Shown here piece after piece: positions 1-8,782 of a stretch of 20,507 nt of DNA; position 1 is the first letter of the stretch; every line of letters starts with the position of its first letter. Source of the DNA: Rickettsiales bacterium (GTDB lineage: Bacteria; Pseudomonadota; Alphaproteobacteria; Rickettsiales; UBA1997); NCBI GenBank assembly GCA_031289855.1, contig JAITOR010000028.1, forward strand, positions 1 to 20,507, read 5' to 3'. The notes under the pieces are model-generated. The model did not search any database, was not told the origin of the DNA, and worked only from the letters and a program-made list of their open reading frames with translations. Both the position numbers and the translations under genes were made by a program.

Positions 1-272
1 GGTATATTTAAAACGATTACCTTACGGGGGGCAAATAATGACATTGTATTGAACTCATTGAACAATACCCCATCACTTTTGATGTTTTCATCATCTTCAT
101 TGGGCTTTGCCTTACTTAATGTATGGGTAATGTCTATAAACCCTATATTGGTTCTATAATCTGGCATGATTTTTTCCAAAAATTTAATTTTGTTTTGCCT
201 TACCTTTCCTATATCGTTACCATAAATTATAACACATTGTTGGTCAGTAATATCATTTATATCTTTTATCAT
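1..272 (-). CDS. holA: DNA polymerase III delta subunit, N-terminal part (cut by window edge)
   Basis: Reading the minus strand from the ATG at 272 gives about 90 codons without a stop, running off the left edge. The start reads MIKDINDITDQQCVIIYGND, and near the end there is a segment FNTMSLFAPRKVIVLNI. This matches the HolA pattern: an early hydrophobic strand with Y-G-x-D (the degenerate nucleotide-binding fold), then a charged helix, then the T-x-S-L-F-x-x-R-x-x-V-x-L signature. HolA is the clamp-loader subunit that opens the beta sliding clamp. The start lies one base after the stop of the upstream gene (TAG at 274-276), so the two are probably co-transcribed and translationally coupled. 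No separate Shine-Dalgarno is obvious. The C-terminal two thirds are outside the window. The family call is by motif only. Confidence 0.8.
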   Translation of the reverse strand, partial: MIKDINDITDQQCVIIYGNDIGKVRQNKIKFLEKIMPDYRTNIGFIDITHTLSKAKPNEDDENIKSDGVLFNEFNTMSLFAPRKVIVLNI

Positions 273-273
273 G

Positions 274-753
274 CTATTTTAATACTTCTTGTTCTCCATT
301 TAGGCTATTTATTACGATACTACTTGCTTTTTGATTTAATTTAAAAATTACAAGTTCTTTTTCTTTACCAGAATATGCTTTTTTTAATTCGGGATATTCT
401 TTAAAAAATGCCGTCTTTGTTTTTTCTGTTGTATTTGCAATTAGTCTTCCGGTAATTCTTATCCATCTATCTTTGTTTGTGGCAACAACTTCAACTCTTG
501 GATTGTTTTTTATTTGTTTATATACATTTTTTGTTTTTCCAGTGCAAAAATTTATTTCACCATCGATATTTAATACTGCTCCAAATGGTCTAACTTTTGG
601 TTGTGTTCCATTGGTGGTGGTGGCAAGATAAAAAACTTTACTATCCTTTAAAAAATTTATTGTTTTATCAACATAATTTGATGTTGCAAAAACATTAGAG
701 GTTACAAAAAAAATAAGAGACAAAATGAGGGATAAAAAAAAAGTTTTTTTCAT
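274..753 (-). CDS. secreted pyridoxamine 5'-phosphate oxidase-like (FMN-binding split barrel) protein
   Basis: This is a 159-residue protein. Residues 1-23 form a clear Sec signal peptide: K-K, a hydrophobic core, then a small-residue end V-F-A before TSNYV. The rest resembles the putative PNPOx family (PF01243 type): an N-terminal helix, the strand FYLATTTNG, then P-K-V-R-P-F-G and a later strand RWIRITGRL. Such proteins are small FMN- or F420-binding split barrels of uncertain substrate, distinct from true PdxH. An exported member is less usual because flavin must be supplied outside the cytoplasm. If the signal is real, the protein acts in the periplasm or at the envelope. It is divergent from the gene at 866 and immediately precedes holA. 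No strong Shine-Dalgarno stands before the ATG at 753. Confidence 0.72.
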   Translation of the reverse strand: MKKTFFLSLILSLIFFVTSNVFATSNYVDKTINFLKDSKVFYLATTTNGTQPKVRPFGAVLNIDGEINFCTGKTKNVYKQIKNNPRVEVVATNKDRWIRITGRLIANTTEKTKTAFFKEYPELKKAYSGKEKELVIFKLNQKASSIVINSLNGEQEVLK

Positions 754-827
754 AAATAAAGTTTATCGGTTGATAACTTAACATATAACATTAATTAATA
801 AAAATGCAATACAATTATTTTATTTTT

Positions 828-857
828 TTGCTTTTTATTTTATTATATATATATAAT
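828..857 (+). promoter_or_regulatory. predicted promoter for the MacB-type permease
   Basis: TTGCTT at 828-833, an 18-nt spacer and TATAAT at 852-857. The -10 box ends only 8 nt before the ATG at 866. The transcript would therefore be leaderless or nearly so if that ATG is used, or carry a short leader if the in-frame ATG at 878 is used. The same -35 word recurs before cspA, rpsO and fabI in this window. Confidence 0.55.
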
Positions 858-865
858 ATTATTAT

Positions 866-2089
866 ATGTTCTATTTAATGTTTAAAGAAGCATGGATTTC
901 GGTATTTGCTAATAAATTACGAAGCGCTTTGACAATTTTGGGTGTAGTTATCGGTGTATGTGCTGTAGTTTTAATGGTGGAAGTTGGACAGGCAGTGCAA
1001 ATGGAAATTGACAAACAACTCGATGGATTCGGTAATAATGTAATGTTAATTATGCCAAATACAAAAAAAAGAGGTGCCGTGAATTCTGGTAGAGGAAGTG
1101 CTCCGACATTGACCATTGATGATGCAACTGAAATTAAAAAAATAAAAGGTATATTAAATACTGCTCCCATAACAATGGGATCTCTTCAGGTAAAATATGG
1201 GGCAGAAAATTGGAATACGACGGTTCAAGGCACTAATACGGAATTTCCAATAATAAGTTCAAGAGAGGTTGTTAGGGGTGAAATGTTTACTAATAGGGAT
1301 GTATTATTGGGAAATCCAGTGGTTGTTATTGGTAATACGATTGTGGAAAAACTTTTTGTAAATGGTGAAAATCCGATTGGAAAAGATATAAAAATCAAAG
1401 GAATTCCATTTAAAATTATTGGAGTTTTTGACAAAAAAGGATCTGATATGATGGGAAACGACCAAGACGATAATATATTTATGCCGTTCAAAACATTCAC
1501 CTCAAGACTTACATCAAGTAAATTTCCCAAAGCTGCAAGAATTATTTTCATTAGATTTGATAGTCCATTAAACATGAAAATTATTGAAAATCGTATTTAT
1601 TCTTTATTGGTTGAAAGACATAAAATTCCAGATGGAATGGAAATGGATTTTGAAATCATTAATCTTACAGAAATAGTGGAAAAAATTGGTGCAATAGGTC
1701 TTGCTCTATCAATTTTATTAGCATCGACTGCTTCAATTTCATTGTTTGTGGGAAGTATTGGAATTATGAATATGATGTTGACTTCCGTAACTGAAAGAAC
1801 AAAGGAAATTGGTATTAGAAAGGCAATTGGTGCTCCTAATGTAAGTATTTTATTTCAATTTTTAGTGGAATCCGTATTAATATCGGTTGTGGGGAGTTTT
1901 TTGGGTATGACATTTGGTATTGTGTTGGGAAAGATTGGCGGAAATTTGTCAGGATATCATGTGCCGATTAGTGCATTTACAATAATTGCTTCAATGTTTA
2001 TTGCTGTGGTGGTTGGTATATTGTCGGGAATAATACCTGCAAGAAAGGCAACAAATTTAAACCCCATTGAAGCTTTAAGATATCAATAA
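866..2089 (+). CDS. ABC transporter permease, MacB/FtsX type
   Basis: This 407-residue protein has the MacB_PCD plus FtsX architecture. It has one N-terminal membrane segment at about residues 20-40 (the NKLRSALTILGVVIGV motif is typical), then a periplasmic domain of about 230 residues. Three C-terminal membrane segments follow at about 275-300, 325-355 and 370-395, with the family's M-N-x-M-L-x-S-V-x-E-R-T-x-E-I-G-I-R-K coupling motif. Such permeases use an ATPase subunit and drive periplasmic mechanotransmission, exporting macrolides, peptides or lipoproteins. No ABC ATPase or membrane-fusion partner is adjacent, so the partner must be encoded elsewhere. There is no Shine-Dalgarno before ATG 866; ATG 878 is an equally plausible start and keeps all motifs. 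The substrate cannot be read from the sequence. Confidence 0.85.
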   Translation: MFYLMFKEAWISVFANKLRSALTILGVVIGVCAVVLMVEVGQAVQMEIDKQLDGFGNNVMLIMPNTKKRGAVNSGRGSAPTLTIDDATEIKKIKGILNTAPITMGSLQVKYGAENWNTTVQGTNTEFPIISSREVVRGEMFTNRDVLLGNPVVVIGNTIVEKLFVNGENPIGKDIKIKGIPFKIIGVFDKKGSDMMGNDQDDNIFMPFKTFTSRLTSSKFPKAARIIFIRFDSPLNMKIIENRIYSLLVERHKIPDGMEMDFEIINLTEIVEKIGAIGLALSILLASTASISLFVGSIGIMNMMLTSVTERTKEIGIRKAIGAPNVSILFQFLVESVLISVVGSFLGMTFGIVLGKIGGNLSGYHVPISAFTIIASMFIAVVVGILSGIIPARKATNLNPIEALRYQ

Positions 2090-2133
2090 TACTCGTTAAT
2101 CAACCTAATCTCATATAAAGTTATAAAATTAAT

Positions 2134-2161
2134 TTGACTTAATATATTTTATACCTATTAT
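2134..2161 (+). promoter_or_regulatory. predicted promoter of the ilvE-valS operon
   Basis: TTGACT at 2134-2139, a 16-nt spacer and TATTAT at 2156-2161. It lies in the gap after the MacB-type permease gene and just before the leader-peptide ORF at 2172. It would give a transcript starting near 2168 with a leader of about 137 nt before ilvE. Confidence 0.55.
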
Positions 2162-2171
2162 ATTACTCAAT

Positions 2172-2231
2172 ATGTTTATTGAAAATATTATTTTTGTGGT
2201 GAATGTGGTTCTCCGTCAGGAGAATATATAA
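2172..2231 (+). CDS. putative branched-chain amino acid leader peptide
   Basis: This is a 19-codon ORF, MFIENIIFVVNVVLRQENI, in the leader between the promoter and ilvE. Nine of the 19 residues are Ile, Val or Leu, and codons 9-14 read Val-Val-Asn-Val-Val-Leu. The downstream genes encode the branched-chain aminotransferase and valyl-tRNA synthetase, exactly the functions expected to respond to charged tRNA-Val/Ile/Leu. By analogy with ilv leader peptides, ribosome stalling here would sense amino acid shortage. There is no Shine-Dalgarno, and the predicted transcription start is only a few nt upstream, so translation would be nearly leaderless. I see no strong Rho-independent terminator after it, so a translational rather than transcriptional mechanism is more likely. 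Function is inferred. Confidence 0.55.
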   Translation: MFIENIIFVVNVVLRQENI

Positions 2232-2299
2232 AAGAAAACCCATTTTAATAGCGAAAAATCGCAAAATATCAAAATATTATAAAGTCAATATTAGGAGAA
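2209..2299 (+). promoter_or_regulatory. possible translational attenuator: anti-Shine-Dalgarno in the ilvE leader
   Basis: TTCTCC at 2209-2214 is perfectly complementary to GGAGAA at 2219-2224, giving a local hairpin with the 4-nt loop GTCA. It is equally complementary to GGAGAA at 2294-2299, which is the ilvE ribosome-binding site. The anti-SD falls on Val/Leu codons 13-14 of the leader peptide, so a ribosome stalled there would cover it. The two pairings are mutually exclusive. Only 6 bp are involved and no folding energy was computed. Confidence 0.4.
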
Positions 2300-2304
2300 A
2301 ATTT

Positions 2305-3171
2305 ATGGCAAATATAGATCAAAATGAAGGATTTATTTGGTTGGATGGTAATTTTATAGAGTGGAAAGAAGCAAAAGTTCATGTTTTAACACATTCTTTG
2401 CATTATGCAAGTTCGGTATTTGAAGGCGAAAGATGTTATAATGGCAAGGTCTTTAAGGCCAAAGAACATCAAGAGAGATTATTAAATTCATGTAAAATCA
2501 TGGATATTGGAATTAAATATTCAGTTGATGAAATAAATAAAGCAATTTATGATACATTGGCAAAAAATAATTTAAAAGATGCTTATATAAGACCGCTCGT
2601 ATTTAATGGTAGTGAAGGAATGGGAGTTGCCACCTATAATAAAAATATATCACATTTGATGATTGCAACTTGGTATTGGCCAGCTTTATTTGGTGATAAC
2701 ATTGATAAAGGTTTGAAATTAGTTTGGGCTGGTTATAGAAAGCCGGATCCAGCCACAGAACCAGTGGGTGCAAAAGCTGCGGGGCTTTATATGATAAGTA
2801 TGATTGAGGAGAACAAGGCTATGCGAGCCGGAAAAGATGATGCTTTGTTCATGGATTTTAGGGGTTATATTGCGGAATGTGGTTCGTCTAATTTTTTTCT
2901 TATTATGAATGGCAACGAATTACATACACCAACTACAATTTCAAGTTTAAATGGTATTACAAGACAAACAACTATTGAAATTGCAAAACAAAAGGGGTTA
3001 AAAGTTTATGTTAGGGACATAAGACCAGAAGAAGTTGAATTTGCTGATGAATCTTTTATTACTGGAACTGCCGCTGAAATTATGCCAGTTGGTGAAATTG
3101 GTAATAAAATTTTCAAAGTTGGTGAAATAACGAAAGATTTGAGAAAAACTTATTTGGAATTAGTAAAATAA
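2305..3171 (+). CDS. ilvE: branched-chain amino acid aminotransferase (class IV, PLP)
   Basis: IlvE carries out the last step of valine, leucine and isoleucine synthesis and the first step of their breakdown, moving an amino group between glutamate and the branched-chain 2-oxo acids. From ATG 2305 the protein has 288 residues, normal for the family. Visible motifs: HSLHYASSVFEGER at about 30-43 (substrate/PLP region), the probable Schiff-base lysine K157 in GAKAAGLYM, E191 in AECGSSNFF, and TGTAAEIMPV near the C terminus. The start was chosen because AGGAGA at 2293-2298 sits 6 nt upstream. A longer in-frame start at 2203 overlaps the leader ORF and encodes a basic, non-conserved extension. 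valS follows after 9 nt, so the two form one operon. Confidence 0.93.
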   Translation: MANIDQNEGFIWLDGNFIEWKEAKVHVLTHSLHYASSVFEGERCYNGKVFKAKEHQERLLNSCKIMDIGIKYSVDEINKAIYDTLAKNNLKDAYIRPLVFNGSEGMGVATYNKNISHLMIATWYWPALFGDNIDKGLKLVWAGYRKPDPATEPVGAKAAGLYMISMIEENKAMRAGKDDALFMDFRGYIAECGSSNFFLIMNGNELHTPTTISSLNGITRQTTIEIAKQKGLKVYVRDIRPEEVEFADESFITGTAAEIMPVGEIGNKIFKVGEITKDLRKTYLELVK

Positions 3172-3180
3172 GGAGTTAAT

Positions 3181-5756
3181 ATGACAAAGTTAGAGAAGAA
3201 ATATAATCCATTGGAAGCAGAAAAGAAATGGCAAAAATATTGGGAAGATAATAAAATTTTCAAATTTGATTGGGATAATACGAAACGAGAAAATATCTAT
3301 ACAATAGATACACCGCCTCCAACTGTATCAGGAACTTTACATATGGGACATATTTCTTCTTTCACGCATACTGATTTTATTGCGAGATTTCAACGAATGA
3401 GTGGTAAAAATGTTTTTTATCCAATAGGTTTTGATGATAATGGATTGCCAACGGAGAGATATGTTGAAAAACAAAAGGGTATTAAGGGTAAAGAAATGCC
3501 ACGAAATAAATTTATAAAGATTTGTCAAGAAACTATAAAGCAAGCGGAGGATGTGGATTTTTCTAACCTATTCCATTCGGTTTCACATTCTTATGATTGG
3601 AGTTTAAAATATCAAACAATTGATGATAAATCAAAGCATATTTCACAATTATCATTTTTAGACTTGTATAATAAAGGAGTTTTATATAGAAAGGATGAAC
3701 CTTGTATTTGGGATGTAATTGACCAAACAGCATTAGCACAAACTGAAATTGAAGACAAGGAATTTGAAAGTCAAAAAAATTATTTAAGGTTTGAAGTTAA
3801 AGAAAAATCAAAGATTGGTAAACCTTTGATGAATGAAATCATTGGGCGTTCTGATAATAATTTTATAGAAATAATGACAACCCGTCCTGAATTGTTAGCG
3901 GCTTGTGTTGGTTTAATGTGTCATCCTTCTCTTTATGAAAAATACAAGGATAAGGTTGCAGTTACTCCACTTGGGGTAGATGTGCCAATAATTCCTGATG
4001 AAAAGGCTGATTTAGAAAAGGGAACAGGTTTTGTTATGTGTTGTACCTTTGGAGATCAAACTGATATTGAATGGTGGAAAAAATATCAATTAGAATTAAG
4101 AATTTGTTTGAATGAGCGAGGGCAAATTAAATTAGATAGTGTGAAAGATTTGCTTAAGCCACAATATCTTGCACTTGAAGGATTAAAAAATAACGATGCA
4201 AGAATAAAAATTTTAGAATTATTGGAACAAGATGGGGCGATTACAAGACCACCAGAGAAAATTACTCATCCTGTAAAGGTTGGTGAAAGGTCAAAATTTC
4301 CTATTGAATTTTTAATTAAAAAACAATGGAATATTAGAGTTTTGAATATAAAAGATGAATTACATAAAAAAACAGATGAAATAATTTGGCATCCCGATTG
4401 GATGAAAACAAGAATGCATAATTGGATAGATGGTTTGAGTTGGGATTGGACCATATCAAGACAACGATTTTCAGGTATATCTATTCCAGTTTGGTATTCA
4501 AAAAGAAAGGGTGAAGAAGGAAAAGTTATTGTTGCGGATGCAGAACGATTGCCGATTGACCCACTTATCGATTTACCTGTAGGATACACAAGAGATGAAG
4601 TTGAAGGCGATAATGATGTGTTAGATACTTGGGCCACAAGTGCCGTGTCTCCACAAATTAATTCTTGGGGTATCACCGATGATTTGGTGGTTGATGAAAA
4701 TCGATTTAAAGTATTGTCTTTACCTTTTGATTTACGACCACAGGCTCATGAAATCATAAGAACTTGGGCATTTTGTACTCTTGTGAAGGCACATTATCAT
4801 GAAAATAAAATTCCATGGAAGAATATGGCTATTTCTGGCTGGTGTTTGGCAAGTGATAAAACGAAAATGTCAAAATCTGTTGGTAATATCATTGATCCAG
4901 TTAAATTAATAACAACAAAAGGTAGCGATGCATTACGATATTGGGCTGGAAATGCCACATTGGGATTAGATACAGCATATAGTGAAGATCAGATTTTGAT
5001 AGGGCAAAAGCTTATTACAAAAATTTTTAATAGTGCGAAGTTTGTTGAAATGTGCTTTGAAAATTTAAGGAGTAAAAATACATTTTTATTGACACAAAAA
5101 ATGATTGCAAAATCAGATAATGAAATTACAGAAACCATTGATAAATGGCTTATTTATAGAATGCATGAGACTATAAAAAAAGCCACAACACATTTTGAGA
5201 ATTATGAATTTAATAGAGCATTAGAAGTGGCTGAAACCTTCTTTTGGAGTGATTTTTGTGACAATTATTTGGAAATTGCAAAGGTTAGATGTTATGGGGC
5301 GGATGGTTTTAAATATAAAGAACAACAATTGGCACCGGAGCAAATTGCAAAAATCAATAAAGAGCAACAATCTGCATTACATGCAATTTACTATGTATTT
5401 AATGCATTATTGAAATTATTTGCACCATTTATTCCTGTCATATGTGATGAAGTTTATAGCGTTTTGTATGAAGAAGAATTTAATCAAACAAAGTCTGTAT
5501 CAGCAATTGGTAATTGGGCGAAGGCCAATGATTTTGAATGTGAAAATTGCAACGAAATTGGTAAAGTTGTAATTGATGTTATAGTGGAAGTTAGAAAATA
5601 CAAGGCTGAAAAAAATGTATCCATTAAAGAGATTATATCAACTCTTAAAATTACTTGTAATGTTGTTTTGGATGAAGGCGTGATTGAAGATTTAAAAAAT
5701 GTATGTAATGTAAACAAAATTGAAATAAAAACAGGAGAATTTAAAGTGGAGTTAAA

Positions 5757-5760
<4 letters not shown>
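3181..5760 (+). CDS. valS: valyl-tRNA synthetase, archaeal/Rickettsia-like type
   Basis: ValRS charges tRNA-Val with valine in the cytoplasm. The 859-residue protein has the class I signatures: PPPTVSGTLHMGH with the HIGH motif at 54-57, and KMSKS at 562-566 in DKTKMSKSVGNIIDP. The editing domain (TTRPELLAACVGLMCHP) lies between them, and an anticodon-binding helical domain follows. Length and wording (GFDDNGLPTERYVEK, LSWDWTISRQRFSGISIP) resemble the shorter ValRS known from archaea and from Rickettsia and relatives, not the roughly 950-residue E. coli type; this is from memory of the families. GGAG precedes the ATG. It is co-transcribed with ilvE and probably under the same leader control. 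Its stop overlaps the stop of the convergent gene by 4 nt. Confidence 0.93.
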
Positions 5761-6750
<990 letters not shown>

Positions 6751-6961
6751 AAATTCATAAAATAAGTGTTATACAGCCTAATCTTATAAGGGAAAAATAA
6801 AAAGTAAAGTAAAAAATGCGAATAATTTATATCCTTATACCATTAATATAATTTTTCATTTTTTTTCAAATCATCCTCCTATATATTGTTAATATTGTTT
6901 ATATTATACATCATAAGTGTAAAGTATGGAAGTATATAAAAAAAAATAAATTTTTATTACA
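6751..6961. other. AT-rich intergenic region upstream of the phase-variable gene
   Basis: About 210 nt between the phase-variable gene and the end of the ABC exporter operon. On the minus strand there is AGGAGG at 6875-6880 followed by only very short ORFs (9-11 codons). TATAAG/TATAAC-like words at about 6768-6788 could be -10 boxes, but no convincing -35 box accompanies them. I see no RNA gene. Confidence 0.4.
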
Positions 6962-7009
6962 GTGATATCGAAGTTGGAAATTAAGATTATTATTTATCAA
7001 CTCCATCAC
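6962..7009 (-). terminator. weak possible terminator of the ABC exporter operon
   Basis: Directly after the stop of the downstream exporter gene, nested inverted repeats GTGAT/ATCAC (6962-6966 with 7005-7009) and AGTTG/CAACT (6972-6976 with 6998-7002) could fold. An interrupted T-rich stretch follows on the minus strand but starts over 10 nt beyond the stem. It is not a canonical intrinsic terminator. Confidence 0.3.
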
Positions 7010-8782
7010 CTATTCCAGTTCGCTCATTCCAGTATACAATTGATAATATCTTCCCTTCCTATCTAACAATTCTTGATGATTACCATGTTCGATAATTTTT
7101 CCATGCTCTAATACAACAATTATATTCGAGTTTCTCACGGTTGAAAGTCTGTGGGCAATGATAAATGTTGTTTTTCCCTTCATTAAATTATTCATACCTT
7201 CTTCAATCAATTTTTCCGTTCTCGTGTCAATCGAAGAGGTTGCTTCATCCAAAATTAAAAGTGGTGTTTTAACAAGTAATGCCCGTGTTATATTCAACAA
7301 TTGTCGTTCTCCTTGTGATAAATTTGTGGCATCTCCCGTTAAGATTGTATTATATTTTTCTGGCAAATGTTGTATAAAATCATCAGCATTTGCCAATTTA
7401 GATGCCATAATAGCCTCTTCATCAGTCGCCTTTCTTCGGCCATACTTAATGTTTTCCATAACGGTTCCAGTAAATAAATGTGTATCTTGCAATACAACTG
7501 ATATGTTTTTCCGTAAACTTTTTAATTTAAATTCACGAATATCTATTCCATCAAATAAAATGCTACCTTCACTAACATCGTAAAATCTGTTTAACAGGCT
7601 TGTTATGGTTGTTTTACCCGCACCAGTTGAACCAACCAATGCAATTTTCGTGCCCGCATCAACTTTTAAGTTTATGTTATTTAAAATAATTTTTTCATTA
7701 TTGTATTTAAAAACAACATTTTTAAGTTCAACATTTCCCTTTAACTCTTTAACTTCTCTTGTGCCACCATTAATTTCTTCCTTCAAATCAAATACAGCAA
7801 ATATCCTTTCTGCACCTGCCAATGCACTCATTATTTCTTTAAATATCTGTGTTAACTCGCTTATTGGATATATAAATGCTTTGGAGAATTGGAAAAAAGC
7901 CACTGCCACTCCAAGCGTTAAAATATCTTTAAATACCAGTGTGCTTCCAACTATAATAATTATAGCATAATTTATATTTGAAACATTATTTAATGTAGGC
8001 ATTAAAAGGTTTACATAACTATTAGCCTTTGTTGAACTATCACATAACTTGTTGTTTATATGATCGAAATCTATTTTACTTTGTTTTTCACGATTAAAAA
8101 CCTTAACGACTTTTTGTCCTTGCACCATTTCTTCCACAAAACCATTCAATTTACCTGTCTCTATCTGTTGTTTTTTGAAATACAATTTCGAACCTTTTGC
8201 AAATTGTTTGGTTTTTATTATCATTACAAAAAGCGTTAAAACAATTATAATGGTTAATTGCCAACTCAAATAAAGCATCATGCTGAAATTTATAATCGTA
8301 ATCGTTGTAGATGTTATAAGAGTTATAAATCCAGTATATAACAATCCAGAAATAGACCTCATATCGTTCGTATAAAGGCTCATTATGTCACCATTTTTGT
8401 TGGTGTCAAAGTAATTTAATGGCAAACTTTCCATTTTTTTAAATAAGTCGGGTTTTAATTTGCCTTCCAACATTTCGTTAGAAACGAATGCTGATATTTG
8501 CCAAACGATTAGAGTTGCTATTGCACCAATAATGAATAAACCTAATACTATCAATATGATATTTACAAAACTTGCGAATAATTCATTGGTGTAGTTATTT
8601 GTTAATGGTGTTATATAATTATCAATTATTTGTTGTAAATATAGGTTTCCAATAGTTCTACCTATTGCTCCAATTATGCATAATACGAGCATAATTGTCA
8701 TTAATAATTTCATATCTTTTGTATATCCACAAATTCTAATTATTGTTTTCCATATATTTTTTGGTTTTTTTTGTGTTTTCAT
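7010..8782 (-). CDS. ABC exporter half-transporter, ATPase-competent partner (MdlB/BmrD-like)
   Basis: A 590-residue fusion of a six-helix type I exporter membrane domain (about residues 20-320) and a nucleotide-binding domain. NBD motifs: Walker A GSTGAGKT 384-391, Q-loop Q432, signature LSQGE 488-492, Walker B LLILDE with catalytic E513, and switch H544 in IIAHRLS. The catalytic residues are intact, but the signature deviates from LSGGQ (Q and E at the third and fifth positions). It pairs with the protein encoded just upstream: the genes overlap by 4 nt (8779-8782), with a strong AGGAGG before this ATG. The pair should form a heterodimeric multidrug or lipid exporter in the inner membrane. 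Substrate unknown; the gene symbol is withheld because mdlB, yheH and lmrC-type names are not separable from sequence alone. Confidence 0.88.
   Translation of the reverse strand: MKTQKKPKNIWKTIIRICGYTKDMKLLMTIMLVLCIIGAIGRTIGNLYLQQIIDNYITPLTNNYTNELFASFVNIILIVLGLFIIGAIATLIVWQISAFVSNEMLEGKLKPDLFKKMESLPLNYFDTNKNGDIMSLYTNDMRSISGLLYTGFITLITSTTITIINFSMMLYLSWQLTIIIVLTLFVMIIKTKQFAKGSKLYFKKQQIETGKLNGFVEEMVQGQKVVKVFNREKQSKIDFDHINNKLCDSSTKANSYVNLLMPTLNNVSNINYAIIIIVGSTLVFKDILTLGVAVAFFQFSKAFIYPISELTQIFKEIMSALAGAERIFAVFDLKEEINGGTREVKELKGNVELKNVVFKYNNEKIILNNINLKVDAGTKIALVGSTGAGKTTITSLLNRFYDVSEGSILFDGIDIREFKLKSLRKNISVVLQDTHLFTGTVMENIKYGRRKATDEEAIMASKLANADDFIQHLPEKYNTILTGDATNLSQGERQLLNITRALLVKTPLLILDEATSSIDTRTEKLIEEGMNNLMKGKTTFIIAHRLSTVRNSNIIVVLEHGKIIEHGNHQELLDRKGRYYQLYTGMSELE

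Noticed and set aside
2252..2263. GCGA-AAAA-TCGC hairpin in the ilvE leader as a terminator
   Set aside because: The stem is only 4 bp and no T run follows, so it cannot act as an intrinsic terminator.
2203..2304. N-terminal extension of IlvE from an ATG at 2203
   Set aside because: It encodes a lysine- and arginine-rich stretch without family similarity, overlaps the leader peptide ORF, and a good Shine-Dalgarno precedes ATG 2305.
6827..6880. AGGAGG (6875-6880) followed by tiny ORFs on the minus strand upstream of the phase-variable gene
   Set aside because: The ORFs are only 9-11 codons, with no bias or similarity; possibly a leader cistron or remnant, not supportable as a gene.
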